Notes under the pieces: generated by a model
Databases searched by the model: none
Told to the model about the DNA's origin: nothing
Seen by the model: only the letters and a program-made list of their open reading frames with translations
Shown here: in pieces, positions 36,011 through 46,632 of the stretch
Layout of the letters: each line of letters opens with the position of its first letter
How positions within the stretch are numbered: the first letter of the stretch is position 1
From: Rhizomys pruinosus
Taxonomy: Eukaryota; Chordata; Mammalia; Rodentia; Spalacidae
Direction: 5' to 3'
Assembly (NCBI GenBank): GCA_009823505.1
Contig: VZQC01005585.1
Coordinates: 1,551,085-1,615,084 of the forward strand
Length of the DNA: 64,000 nt
Position numbers and translations under genes: made by a program

Positions 36011-36083
36011 TTTGTGACAGATTATTCTTTACTTGCACTAGTATGCCCAAACCATGACTTTTATTTCCTGCCATTCCACTTAC

Positions 36084-36148
36084 CAACTTAAATGTCAATG
36101 TTTTTAAAGCTTTGGGGTCATCTACAATCTTCTGTAAATTAGCAGCCA
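36084..36148 (-). CDS. Predicted internal coding exon, penultimate to 21805-21879
   Basis: A 65-nt minus-strand exon with a consensus donor (ttg|gtaagtgg) and acceptor (ctgtgtttgtattttgcag|tgg). Read as N-TG then 21 codons, it gives [12 protein letters not shown], then ALKTLTFKL. The other two frames contain stops. It enters in phase 1 and leaves in phase 0, which is what the exon 14.2 kb downstream on the minus strand needs. Joined, they read ...TLTFKL-ASGCDG... with no stop. I do not recognise the protein; the helix-like composition gives no family. It is the best-supported coding segment in the window together with its partner. Confidence 0.6.
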
Positions 36149-37490
36149 CTGCAAAATACAAACACAGAAAAGAGTATCCAAGTTATTTCCAATAACACTA
36201 GATTTTCACATCAATGATTCAGAAAATTTGACTAATGATGCAATAAACTGAAAAATCATTTCTTTCACAGACATTACAAAGTCCTTATAAATGACCAAAT
36301 TACTTTCCCATATAGATACTTTCTGCAGCCATTTATATCATTTCAACAATCTCCTATCTACATGCATCTGGATTAATCACTGAACATCAAGCCTGCATTT
36401 CCTATAATAAAATCTGAAATTACTTTCTAATGGAAAGTAGAAATGATAGCAGTCCCCAGAGTCTCAACCATTTGGTTTCTTTAAAAACTCATCACTAAGA
36501 AAATTATTAGCTAGGAGTGGTCACTGCAAAAGAAGAGATGAGTTGCTATAAACTTTAGCTAGGAAATAAGTCAGCACACTTGGACTACTGGCCTAAACAC
36601 TAACTCAGTTCTCTGTGCCCATTTTTATCAGCTCAACACAACCCAGCGGATAATCTTTACAACTCAAGTGGGGGTTCTTATGCTTTCAGAGCACAGAGAT
36701 CTGTCACACTAGTGACATGCCACCTTGACCAACACCCAAGAAGACCAGGGTCACGCAATGGAGGCTGTCAGCTTAGAGCCCAGAACTGAAGATCCATCAG
36801 CAGCCTGCCGTGGTCTCCTTTGTATCCTGCTGTATCTGATGCCATGCTAGAGAAGGCAGACTTTCCTGGATGCCCCCCTGATTTAAAGTACTACTTGTGA
36901 GCCCAACTCTCAAAAGGCAATGATGAAAACAGGAAGCTGCTCTTTTCACATTGAAGCCTTGAAGATAAGCTACTAAGAATCAAGTTGGAGCAACTGGAAA
37001 GAAGTCAATACCTGAATCCCCACAAAAAGGTAAACCAAGAAAGAGGTCCTGTTTGTATGTGTTTTTTTAAAAATTAACTGCTGTTTCAGTACCTGAGTAT
37101 CAACAATTTTTTCTGAAATTTTTTATATAAAATTTTGAGAAACAAGTACCCCAAACACATATTTAGAGAAAAATCTCACTAAAATTAAGAGGAGAGAGTA
37201 AAAGGAAATCTGTGAAAATTTTGTTTTTCTCTGAGGTTGAGGGAAAATAACCTGGATATCAGGATTTTATGCAGATTTATTTATTTAATTGCTGTGTCAG
37301 CTGTACAGAAGTACAAAACAAAAATTACAGACTTAATATGGCCTATTTCTCTTTATAAGCCATAATTATAGGCATCATTTTATCTTCATTTGATACTCTC
37401 TTGTTAGTTCCATTCTGAGCAATCTGCAAGGCTTTGTTTTTACCAACACACACTCCCTTCACCTCTCTTTTTTCTTCTGTTCACACAGGC
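36149..37490. other. Intron-like sequence
   Basis: No SINE or recognised repeat. No additional exon with both good sites and an open frame was found here. Confidence 0.4.
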
Positions 37491-37491
37491 A

Positions 37492-37520
37492 ATCACACAC
37501 ACACACACACACACACGCAC
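37492..37520. repeat. (CA)n microsatellite
   Basis: CA run ending 'acgcac'. It lies directly beside the weak exon candidate at 37521-37551, where it would supply the donor 'gtgcgt'. Confidence 0.93.
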
Positions 37521-37551
37521 ATGCACAAGCTTCTTGAATATATTCCAGACA
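37521..37551 (-). CDS. Weak exon candidate, minus strand
   Basis: Acceptor 'ttactgatgtttttag' followed by codons for CLEYIQEACA, with a possible donor gtgcgt in a TG run (or gtgcat six bases earlier). It would enter in phase 0 and leave in phase 1, bridging the candidate at 38135-38199 to the exon at 36084-36148. Microexon size and a donor in a microsatellite make it doubtful. Confidence 0.2.
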
Positions 37552-38134
37552 CTAAAAACATCAGTAATTTGTGTAAGATATTAAGATACATTGATTTGTG
37601 GAGTGAAATTTTTGGTCTTAAAATTCTGTCTACCAAAGCCAGTATTTATTATGTCAGGACACTCTGACTATATGCAAATTGTAGAAGGAGAACACAGCTC
37701 CTATTTTCTTAAGACATAAATGTCTTCTTTTTTTTAAAGACATAAATGTCTTCTAAAGGCTCCTTTGATTTGGGCTGATTTCATGAGTGGCCATAAACTC
37801 TTCATGGGAATTTCTGTACTTTCATTAGCCTTTCTCAGTTAACATGGATGATTTCCTTATTTTGGGTCATCTATTTTCAGGCTTCTCTCTAATGTTTAGC
37901 CCAAAGCAGAACTCTGTGCTACACTCACTCACAGACTGCTGATTACAAGGGCCAACTTCCAGGGACACAGCTAGCACATTGTACACTGACTAGAAAGCTG
38001 GCGTGAGCTGTCGGCCTCTTAAACAATCATCTTGGAACCCAGGCTCCCCAAGTGTGAGTCCCGTACCTCAGGGACATTAGAAATTCAAATTCTGTCTTCA
38101 GCTCTGAGCAAAAATAGCAAAACTGGCCACTTAC

Positions 38135-38199
38135 CTGATTACTGATCCCAGCTGCTAGGCTTATTTTCAATTTAGTTGATTCTAATTTGTTGTAAAGTG
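38135..38199 (-). CDS. Weaker exon candidate, minus strand
   Basis: A consensus donor (cag|gtaagtgg) ends a 65-nt segment with one open frame of three: (N)CA, then LYNKLESTKLK and ISLAAGISNQ. The acceptor (ggtgttttatag) has a poor pyrimidine tract. It enters in phase 1 and exits in phase 0, so it cannot splice directly to the exon at 36084-36148, which needs phase 1. A linking exon would be required. Chance occurrence is possible. Confidence 0.3.
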
Positions 38200-38552
38200 C
38201 TATAAAACACCTTCATTTAACTGACATCACATAAAATTCAGGGTGATGCTAATTTCTCTTCCAGTAGCAATACTCATTAAAAAGATGGGTGTCACTGTTT
38301 TCTCCCTTCTCCTGACTATGCACCTGGATTTCAAAAATAAAAATGCTCCTTACCTGGAACGTGAGTGGAGAAGGAAGGGCAGGGTGGGGCTGGTGTGACT
38401 TTAGGTTTCTCACCCATGTACAGAGCACTGAGCTTGGTGTTTTAAGGTGCCGTTTTTGAAGACCATCTACTTGATTGCCAACTAATCTCAAGTTCCTCTA
38501 GGCTTCCCCAAGACTCAGGGCTTTGACTCAATTTCTTTTCTTTCTTTTTTCT

Positions 38553-38750
38553 TTCTTTTTCTGGTCTCTTTGAGACAGGGTCTTCTTGTAGCCACAGCTG
38601 GCCTTGATCTCACAGAGATCCATCTGCTTCTGCTTGTGCCTCTGCCTCTGTCTCCTAGGTGCCAGAGATCCATCTGCTTCTGCTTGTGCCTCTGCCTCTG
38701 TCTCCTAGGTGCCGAGATTATAATGTACACCAGCACACCCAGCTGGACCC
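38553..38750 (-). mobile_element. B1 SINE with perfect internal tandem duplication
   Basis: Inverted B1, from 'ggtctctttgagacagggtcttcttgtag' to 'aatgtacaccagcacaccc'. A 50-bp part is present twice in tandem (see 38614-38713). Confidence 0.9.
38614..38713. repeat. Perfect 2 x 50-bp tandem duplication in B1
   Basis: The unit starts 'agagatccatctgcttc' and ends 'ctcctaggtgcc'. The two copies are identical, so the duplication is far younger than the diverged B1 that carries it, or is still polymorphic. Confidence 0.95.
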
Positions 38751-39764
38751 AAATTCTTTGAGCTTTCCCCCTCCTCTGCCCTAGGCCAATGAATCAGTTC
38801 TGAGTGCTTCTCTGTCTCAGGGGACATAGAGTCAATGATAATATACTTTGAAGCCCTGGAAACTGCAACTCTTCAGCCTTGTTTGCTAATTTTTCTTTGC
38901 TTCACTCTTTAGGCCTAAATGTCTGTCAAGGACTAGAAGTCTGTATCACCACTCCTTTTAGAACGTGCTGCCTAAGGCATGGTTCACATTGTACCTTATG
39001 AAACTGTAATAACGTCATTAACAGGCACATGGAAAACATGCTCGTCACCTTCTTGGATCTACAGAGAGAAGGAAGTAAGATTGTTGGGGCGATCTGTCAG
39101 CACCCAGATGTCCAACTACATGTTTCTTTGGTGAATAAAGCTGGGCTTTCTCCAGCTGGTTTTCTCTATGAATTCCCTGTGCTCAAGTTCTCCACATTCT
39201 GATGGTTAAAGAAGTAACTGATTTAATGACTATTTATAGTCTGTGATTGTATTCTGAGTAATTGGTCAGAAGGTATACTTTTCTGCCCAGATACAAGCTT
39301 CTTTCACAACCATCACAGAGTGCTGATGCTCTTGTGATGGCGAGTTAATTTAATTCAAGCTAGTACCAAGCAAAAGCTGTAGGGAAAAGCTGGCCAGTGA
39401 TCACTGAGTCTGAGTGACAGCTATGAATAAGGCATCCTGAGATAAGACAAGCATGGTTTTGGGATATCTGACAAGGTGGTAAGTGTGATATGTTCTTTTA
39501 TTCAAGGGGACATCCTGCGTCTCTACTCTCACACTGCTCTGATGCAGAGAGGCAACAAGAAATGACAGAGGACAGACTCTCCTGGCCAGGAACAAAGGAG
39601 ATGACAGTGGGTGTCTTATGGCTATTGCCTAAAACCAATGCAAACATAGTGGCTCGTGACATTTCACATTGGGGTAAATGAGAGATTGCTTCCCATACTT
39701 TCCCTAAATCTGCAGGCTCTTGATTTCTTGGAACGCATTGAAGTACAGCATTCGGGAATCTGAA
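38751..39764. other. No recognised gene or repeat
   Basis: Single-copy-looking. Open frames at 39401-39681 lack splice support. Confidence 0.4.
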
Positions 39765-39880
39765 TCCTCTAACTAGAGAACCTCAGTGCAAATCCTGCAT
39801 CTTGCATAGAACTGGGTGGCCACTCTGAGCGAGGACAAGTTCACTCTGCCTCTGTGTGCTTCACACACTTCTAGGAAGTG
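39765..39880 (+). mobile_element. Possible MIR fragment
   Basis: 'agagaacctcagtgcaaatcctgc' followed by 'gaggacaagttcactctgcctctgtgtgcttc' is MIR-like in order. Weak. Confidence 0.35.
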
Positions 39881-40288
39881 AGGACGTCAATGGTCTCTGC
39901 TGGATGAGTTTGGGGGAATTCTCTAGGTTAACATGTGCTTTCTGTACTGGGCAGCTGGGATATCTCACCAGGCGTTCTTGCTTCTAACCTCATCTCTGCA
40001 TAGGCACTCTGTTCATGCCCCCTTACCTGGTGGCTCCTTGGAGAATGCCATTTCAACTTCCAGATGAAGTCCTGCTTCTAACTGGTTTACATCAACCTGC
40101 CCTGCCAGCATTTCTTTTGCCATTTCCTACTCTGCACCTTCCCAGGAATCACTCTGTTCCACATCTCCATGCTCCTCTAGTCTAGTCTTAACTGCTGGCC
40201 CTTGCTGCACATATCCGACTTCTTTGCTAGATTCAAACTTTTTGGTAACCTAGACAAATTCTTACTCTTTACAAAAAGTATATTTATT

Positions 40289-40418
40289 TTGGTCTTTTTG
40301 AGACAGGATCTCCCTGTAGCCCCAACTGGTCTGGAACTTGCTATGTATACCAGGTTGGCTTCCATCTCACAGAGATCCCAACTGTTGGGATTAAAGGTAT
40401 GTTCCACTGTGCATGGCA
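40289..40418 (-). mobile_element. B1 SINE, internally deleted
   Basis: 'ggtctttttgagacaggatctccctgtagccccaactggtc' to 'ttgggattaaaggtatg', missing part of the right half. Target-like repeat 'aaaa(a/g)gtatattta' on both sides. Confidence 0.88.
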
Positions 40419-40446
40419 GAAAAGGTATATTTAAATAATTATCTCT

Positions 40447-40668
40447 GGGAGTTCTAGAGGTGGCTTGGTAGTTAACAGTGCATATTGTTTTTATAGAGGA
40501 CTGGGGTTTGGTTCCCAGAACACATATGAAATGGCTTGGGACTGACAGTAACTCCAGTCCCAGGGGGATCTGATGCCTCTGGGCTCCATGGGCACCTGCA
40601 TTCATGTGCATGTACTCCTAAACAGAAACAAATGCATACACCTAATTAAAATAATACAAACAAATCTT
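40447..40668 (+). mobile_element. B3/B2-type SINE, diverged
   Basis: 'tctagaggtggcttggtagttaacagtgcatattg', 'gaggactggggtttggttcccagaac', 'tccagtcccagggggatctgatgcc' and A-rich tail. Confidence 0.8.
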
Positions 40669-40769
40669 TAAACATATTTCTGTGCATATAGGACACGGCT
40701 GCTCCCTACCGTTCCTGCTACTCTTCCCGGGGGGCCATGCTCCTCTCACGTCTGCATGACAGTTGGTTC

Positions 40770-41370
40770 CCAGTCTTGATCATGGGAGCCAGCTTCTGCC
40801 AGCAGGTAAGTGAGTCTGCTAACATGTTTTAGTTGCACTTTTCTATTCCAAGCCCTTTGATGGCTTTCTAGCTCAGAATGCAACCATGGCCCCTGCAAGG
40901 TCTGCACAACCCAGCTGATCAGCTGTCCTGCTCTCCCTCACTTGATCCCTCACAGTTCTTCTCCTCTCTGTACCTGCTCCAGCTGCAGTGCCTCCATGTT
41001 GGCCTGTGGTGTTCAGACCAGGCCTAACTTTACTGCTGCCAGAAGAGAAGTCCTCCTCCCCCATGGCCGCCTCCCTCCTTTCTAGCTTCTACTTGAATGT
41101 CCCTAGCTGCCCAATCACACTCCTTCCCAGACAGCCTCATTTTCCATCTCTTTACCAGAATTTGTCTTTCTATGGCGCATATCACGACCAGGCACACTCA
41201 GTGTTTATGTATTGCTATTTGTGGATGTGCATAATCCCATACACCCAGAATGAAAGTGCCAGTGAGTACAAAAACATAATGTATTGTTCCCTGCTATGTT
41301 CTCAGTGCCTGACAGTGAGTGCAAATCTGTGCTAAACACATGAAAAAGTGAGTAAATGAGTCCCTGAGAC
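40770..41370 (+). mobile_element. L2 LINE 3' end
   Basis: 'ccaagccctttgatggctttctagctcagaatgc', a long C/T-rich stretch with 'cttctcctctctgtacctgc', then 'atggcgcatatcacgacc', 'cagtgcctgacagtgag' and 'gtgagtaaatgagtc' follow the L2 3' end and its short terminal repeats. Explains the plus-strand open frame at 40988-41335. Confidence 0.65.
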
Positions 41371-43338
41371 CCTATCGCTTAGCTATAATTAGTGGATACA
41401 ATGCAGGCTCTCTCTCCAGATGCCTGCACATACAAGTTTACATACAACTTTGGGTGGGGGTGGTTTCCAAGACTGAATAACTCCACATTAAAGGCCTCTG
41501 ATAGAAGAATTGTTCAAATGTTAGAAGAATTTTTATGAAGATGTCTTCTGAGCCATAATACCATTTTTCCCCCAAAGCAAATGAATTAGTTGCTGGTGCC
41601 TTTCAACTGAACATCAGGCACTTCATCTACTGTAAAATTATGACGTTAAGTATTTGCTCTTTTTCATTCAGTTTTTGTTCAGAGATGAGATTCTAAGTCA
41701 CAAACCCTATGAGGGAAACCACCTAGGCTAGCAGAGGTTCTAGCCGGGACATCTTGAGTGGTCAGGTAAACCTGCTAACAAATACTCTGGCCCTATCACT
41801 TTTCTATTCAAAGCCCTCTGACGGGATTCCAGCTCAAAATAAAAACTGGGGTCCCCAGAGCCTACCTCCAGACCAGGGTTTCTGCTCCATCCCAACCATA
41901 TTGTTGTGCAAGGAGTAGAAGAGAATGGTGACAGTGAGTGTCAAACCTCAAGACTAGAGGGTGCAGCAGAAACTATAATTCATAACGCTAATCTTCCTAC
42001 TTATAACTTCCTCCAGCAGAGGAAGACAACCAATCCTGGAAGAACTATTCTCAGGTAGACCCGAGCAGTACAATGGGTAATACTGGATACAGTGGCAGGC
42101 TTCCAAGAAGAATCTTCCTTTAGGAATGAGGCAACTGTCCTTGCATCTCCTGGGGTTATTGGTAACAGGTAAGTCTCAACTTAGTCTATCTTTGGGAATT
42201 CCCTTCAGCTAGAGTCGACTCAGCCCAGGTCACACCCTCTCCCCCCAAAGCTACCTGCATTCAGTGACTGATCAAGAGTCTACAAAGGCTCAGTAGCTTC
42301 AAGACTGGACTACCCAGTCGCCTTCCCAGCTTGAAAGCTCCCTTTGCAGACTGCCTTTTCTCTGGTTGAAACAATTTAATTCTTATCATTCGACTTCCTT
42401 TATTCCCTCACAGATACCCATCTTGAAAATATTACTAAAAAAAATCAAAAACAAAAACAAAACAACAACAACAAAAAAACTACCTGCATGCAGGATTTTA
42501 CATGTATTACAAGCAAGCAGCTTTTGGGACCAAAATGTCAACCAGACTTGAGTAGTGTATTATTCATACACAGGAGGAAAGAATTTATGAGAAATGAAAG
42601 GAACTGGGACTTACACCTGTAATTCTCCCTAAGGGTCAGGTAAATTCCAGTCAGTATTATCTTGGGCAAGGTATGAAAATCTGAAATCATATGGCATAGC
42701 CAAACTAGCTGATACTGAATCTGCCCTTTAAAATATAACCGTAAAATTGGTATTTTGATCCTGAACTTCCTTTAATGTGTTTAAAGTAGAATTTTATGAA
42801 CTAGCTGACAGCATGATAATGGAAGCGCCCAATAATCATTATGTTATTATTGCTCATTTTCAAAGGAATGAAATGGTATAATCAATATGACTGTAACCTC
42901 ATTTAGCTAGTGGTAGGGATAAACTCAACACATTTATAGCTTAATTCTTCTTCAGAAGGAAGATGAAGTGAAAAAAAATACTGTTTGAAGAATGGATAGC
43001 TGTTGTGTTTGCCAAGATGACCTAGCATTCATCTGAGATGATAGTAAAACTTCACTTATAGAAACAAAGGTGTCTTCACAGGAGATGCACATGGTTAAAA
43101 ATCCAGTTTCCTAGAATATGAAGAAGTTTATAGGAAAATTAGTCTGGGATTTGGGTCTTGGAAGCTTTTCAATGGTAAGTGAAACTTTGTGTGCATAGTT
43201 CTAGAGAAGTAATGTGTAGCTTCTGCTAAATACTCAGTGGGACCATGTCCTTTAAATCATAATCACTCCCCCTAATGTTTACTAACATCTTTCCTGACAC
43301 TGATGTAAGCAGCTGAGGACATTTGTGTGTATTACAAC
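41371..43338. other. Mostly unassigned; a second L2-like patch
   Basis: 41770-41900 repeats the 'cacttttctattcaaagccctctgacgggattccagctc' motif of the L2 at 40845, probably another L2 fragment. The rest shows nothing recognisable apart from an A-rich run near 42440-42475. Confidence 0.4.
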
Positions 43339-43457
43339 AGCCTTATGGAGGTATAACTGCTGTACCATAAACCATACTAATTTCAAGTGTAAAATACAAG
43401 TTTTGACATCTGTGGACGCCCATGAAACCATCACCAAAATCGAAATAATTAACATAT

Positions 43458-43848
43458 CTGTTTTGGATAGCTTTAGGATCAACTTGACACACCTGGGTTG
43501 AGGGAGCCTCAATTGGGGAACTGCCTCCACTGGGCTGGCCTGTGGCCATGACTGTGGGGCATTTTCTTGATTGCTGAATAACATGGGAGGGTCTAGCCCA
43601 CTGTGGGCAGTGCCTCCCCGGGAAAGGTGGTCCTATAGTGTATAAAGCAGGCTAAACATTGTCCAGGGGAGCAAGCCAGTATGGCCTGTGCTTCAGCTCC
43701 TGCCTCCAGGTTCCTACCTGAGTTCCTATCTTGGGCTTCCTCAGTGACGAACTGTGGCCTGGGAGATGTAAAATGAATAAACTCTTTCTTCCCAACTTAG
43801 TATTTGTCAGAGTGTTTTATCAGCAACTTAAAGCAAACTAGAACAGTA
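43458..43848 (+). mobile_element. URR1-like hAT mini-element inside L1M
   Basis: 'aggatcaacttgacacacctgggttgagggagcc', 'cattttcttgattgctgaataac', 'gggcagtgcctccc', 'cagctcctgcctccaggttcc' and 'aataaactctttcttcccaac' follow the rodent URR1 consensus. Flanks 'tatctgt' and 'tatctat' fit a decayed 8-bp target repeat. The same family is inverted at 53497-53975. Confidence 0.8.
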
Positions 43849-43992
43849 TCTATCACCCTCACAGGTATCCCTGTGCCCCCAGTAAGTTCCACCTTTTCTT
43901 CCCTGTCCTTTTCACTGTTCTCTTCAGGAAACCACTGAGTTTTCCGTCATTACAGATTTGTTTACATACTTTAAAACGTCATACAAGTAGAT

Positions 43993-44206
43993 GGGGCTGG
44001 AGAAATGGCCTAGCGGTTAAAAGCACTGACTGCTCTTGCAGAGGACTCGGGTTTGATTCCCAGCACCCACATGGTGGCTAAGAACCGTCTTTAACTCCAA
44101 TTCCAGGGGAATCTGACGCCCTCTTCTGACCTCTGAGGCATTGCACAACATGAGTGCACAAACCTACATGTAGACAGTACATTCATACACATAAAAAATA
44201 AAATAA
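43993..44206 (+). mobile_element. B2 SINE without the core duplication
   Basis: Full B2 with one 'aactccaattccagg' unit only. The long target repeat 'aaaac(g/a)tcatacaagtaga' flanks it and joins the two halves of the L1M. Confidence 0.94.
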
Positions 44207-44413
44207 AATAAAACATCATACAAGTAGAATCATATACATGGATTCATTATTTGTGACTTCTCTGACATGCCATATGTTTTAAAATCCATGTTATAGCATG
44301 TGCAATAGTTCCTTTTTATTTCTAAGCAATATTCCATTGTATGAATATGGTTTGTTTATATATTTACCTACATAATGATCTAGATTATCCCTTACTTTCA
44401 GTATTATAAAATC

Positions 44414-44460
44414 AAGACTTCTACATGATACAGATGTTATCTGTATCATGTAGAAGTCTT
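44414..44460. repeat. Perfect 22-bp inverted repeat, 3-nt loop
   Basis: 44414-44435 and 44439-44460 are exact reverse complements around 'gtt'. The right arm ('catgtagaagtctttg') fits the antisense L1M sequence expected here, so the left arm looks like a templated inverted copy. Confidence 0.95.
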
Positions 44461-44511
44461 TGAACAGAAAACTATTTTAGTTTATTTTATATATTTTTGG
44501 TTTGTTAGAAA

Positions 44512-44513
<2 letters not shown>

Positions 44514-44575
<62 letters not shown>
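44514..44575. repeat. (CT)n-(TA)n compound microsatellite
   Basis: Pure CT run to about 44544, then a TA run broken once. Confidence 0.95.
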
Positions 44576-44960
44576 GGTCCAGGAGGGCCTTGAACTTGTG
44601 GCCCTCTTGCCATCACCTCCCATATACTGGGATTATATATGTGCATTTCATACCTGCTACATTTTCTTTCTCTTTGGGCGGATACCCATGATCACCTGAG
44701 AGATATATTTTTAACTTTTTGAAACCTGTCAAAAATTTTTCTAAAGTGACTATACCATTTGTATATTCCTTCCACATTATATGAGACTTAAGTGTCTCAG
44801 ACATTCACCAGTGCCTAAGATGCTCAGTCTTTAATCTGAGCCATTCTAATACATGTGTGACTTTATTTTACATTTCCCTAATAGACCATGTTCATATTTG
44901 GTAGAGTCTTTTCACAGTTACTTTCCAATAATAATCTTAAGCATTTCCACACAGGTAAAT

Positions 44961-45518
44961 GCGGTTTTGTTGCCTTTGTTTAGGGAACCAGAACTGTTTC
45001 CTCACAGAGGGGTGGGGTACCTGTGAGACGTTCCTCTAGGCCCTACAGTAAAGGAATAAAACACATCTAGAGAGGAATCAAACAGCTTAAGTATGGCAGT
45101 CCACTCTTGGAAATCTCATAGAACTTCCTGCCTTGCACAGAAACTTCAGTTTTCTTATACTAACAATTTTAGATGTGTAGGTCATGAGCTTGAGTAGAAT
45201 TAAACAAAGAAGACAAGGAAATGATCATATCATGAAAAGTAGATGAATACAACAGAGGAAATTTATCCAAATCTGATTTCTAGAGCATAAAGAAAAGCCT
45301 TTCCAGGCCTTTCTGTCAACAGAAGGATCTTATTTAATTATGTTCTGAGATAAGACACTGACACCCAGGAGCATATTCCGGGAACGGCAGCAGGACCTAC
45401 CTGTGCATAAGACACAGAGGAGAAGAATGCAAATCAAGTATAAAGATACGAACCAGAGCAAATGTCACAGTAAAGGCCAGTATTTTTTATGCTAACCTAA
45501 ATAATTAATATGAAGAAG

Positions 45519-45551
<33 letters not shown>

Positions 45552-46588
45552 GGCACACACGTGTACACATGTATGCTACAGCTCTAATCACAAAGCCACA
45601 ACATTTGAGAGGCATTAAGTGCTGCTCATTAAAACAACAGGCAAAACTGCTTTCCAATCTCATCTATCCATAGGACTAAAAATAATTTATGTCTCTTTCA
45701 ATTCATATAATCAGTTGATTAAAAACAAAAACAAAGCAACAAGTTTTAAGCTGTCTTTGCAACCTGTCATCTTACAATTTAGAGAAAGTTCCAATTAAGA
45801 ACAGATGTGTCACAGGAAAATGAAAAGCAGTGTTTAACCTCAGGTAACTTTTTCTGATCATAATTCTTATTTTACCTGCATCTGTTTTTATTGGGAGGGA
45901 TTTCTATAGTCACCTTCTAATGGGATACATGCAGCTTGCTTGAGCTTTATTTTAGCCTAGTGGTTTCTGGACCAGGAAAAGCTTTGGATAAGTTAAAATT
46001 AATGAGACAACAAATACACTGAATGAGAGATGTTACCTAAATTATAGGCCAATGCAGCTGACTGTGGTGATGCCATCTGGCATCTAGACAGAGCCCAGGG
46101 AAATCCCAAGGACTCTGGGCTCTGCATGTGGCCATAGCCTTCCAGACAGAAGCATGCCCTACACCTGTGGCCAGGCTTCTGAAGGACAGCCCAGCCTGCA
46201 TGCATGGGACTGCCCCAAGAAGGAAGCCTACTTTACTTTCATGTTTTGGGTGATTTGTTTCCTTATTTTTAAAATCTATTCCACACCTTTTAAAGTAATT
46301 TTAACAGACAGAACAAAATACAGAGCAAAATTCGATTCACTTCCCTAACAAAAAATAAATCAAAAGTTAACTAGAACCTCTTTCTACCTTGGGCTATACC
46401 ATCAAAAAGGACCTGAAATCTAATCATACTTCTAATATTCAATGTGAGATTTGGAAATTTATTTTTGTGTGTGTACCTTAGATTAATGAAACTCAAAGTG
46501 GCCAGGTCAAATCTTTGTTAAAGATCTGTCCCTATGAGGTATGGAATGTGCACCAAAATGTAAAACCTTCACTGAAAGAATCTTCACA

Positions 46589-46632
<44 letters not shown>

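Larger units (their letters stand above)
43340..44960 (-). mobile_element. Ancient L1M 3' UTR/ORF2 end, inverted, heavily invaded
   Basis: Antisense L1M order is clear: 'ttttgacatctgtggacgcccatgaaaccatcacc', 'caggaaaccactgagttttcc', 'aatattccattgtatgaatatgg' and 'gtgactataccatttgtatattcc'. A hAT mini-element (43458-43848), a B2 (43993-44206), a CT/TA microsatellite and a B1-like piece (about 44575-44650) have been inserted. This stack dates the L1M as the oldest layer. Confidence 0.8.

Noticed and set aside
38063..38099. 37-nt minus-strand segment with acceptor 'tatttttgctcag'
   Set aside because: The donor (gtacgg) is poor, and its phase cannot join the exon at 36084-36148 without a stop.
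38354..38491. Minus-strand segment ending in a good donor (cag|gtaagg)
   Set aside because: Two frames are open near the donor and no acceptor with a pyrimidine tract precedes it, so no exon can be defined.
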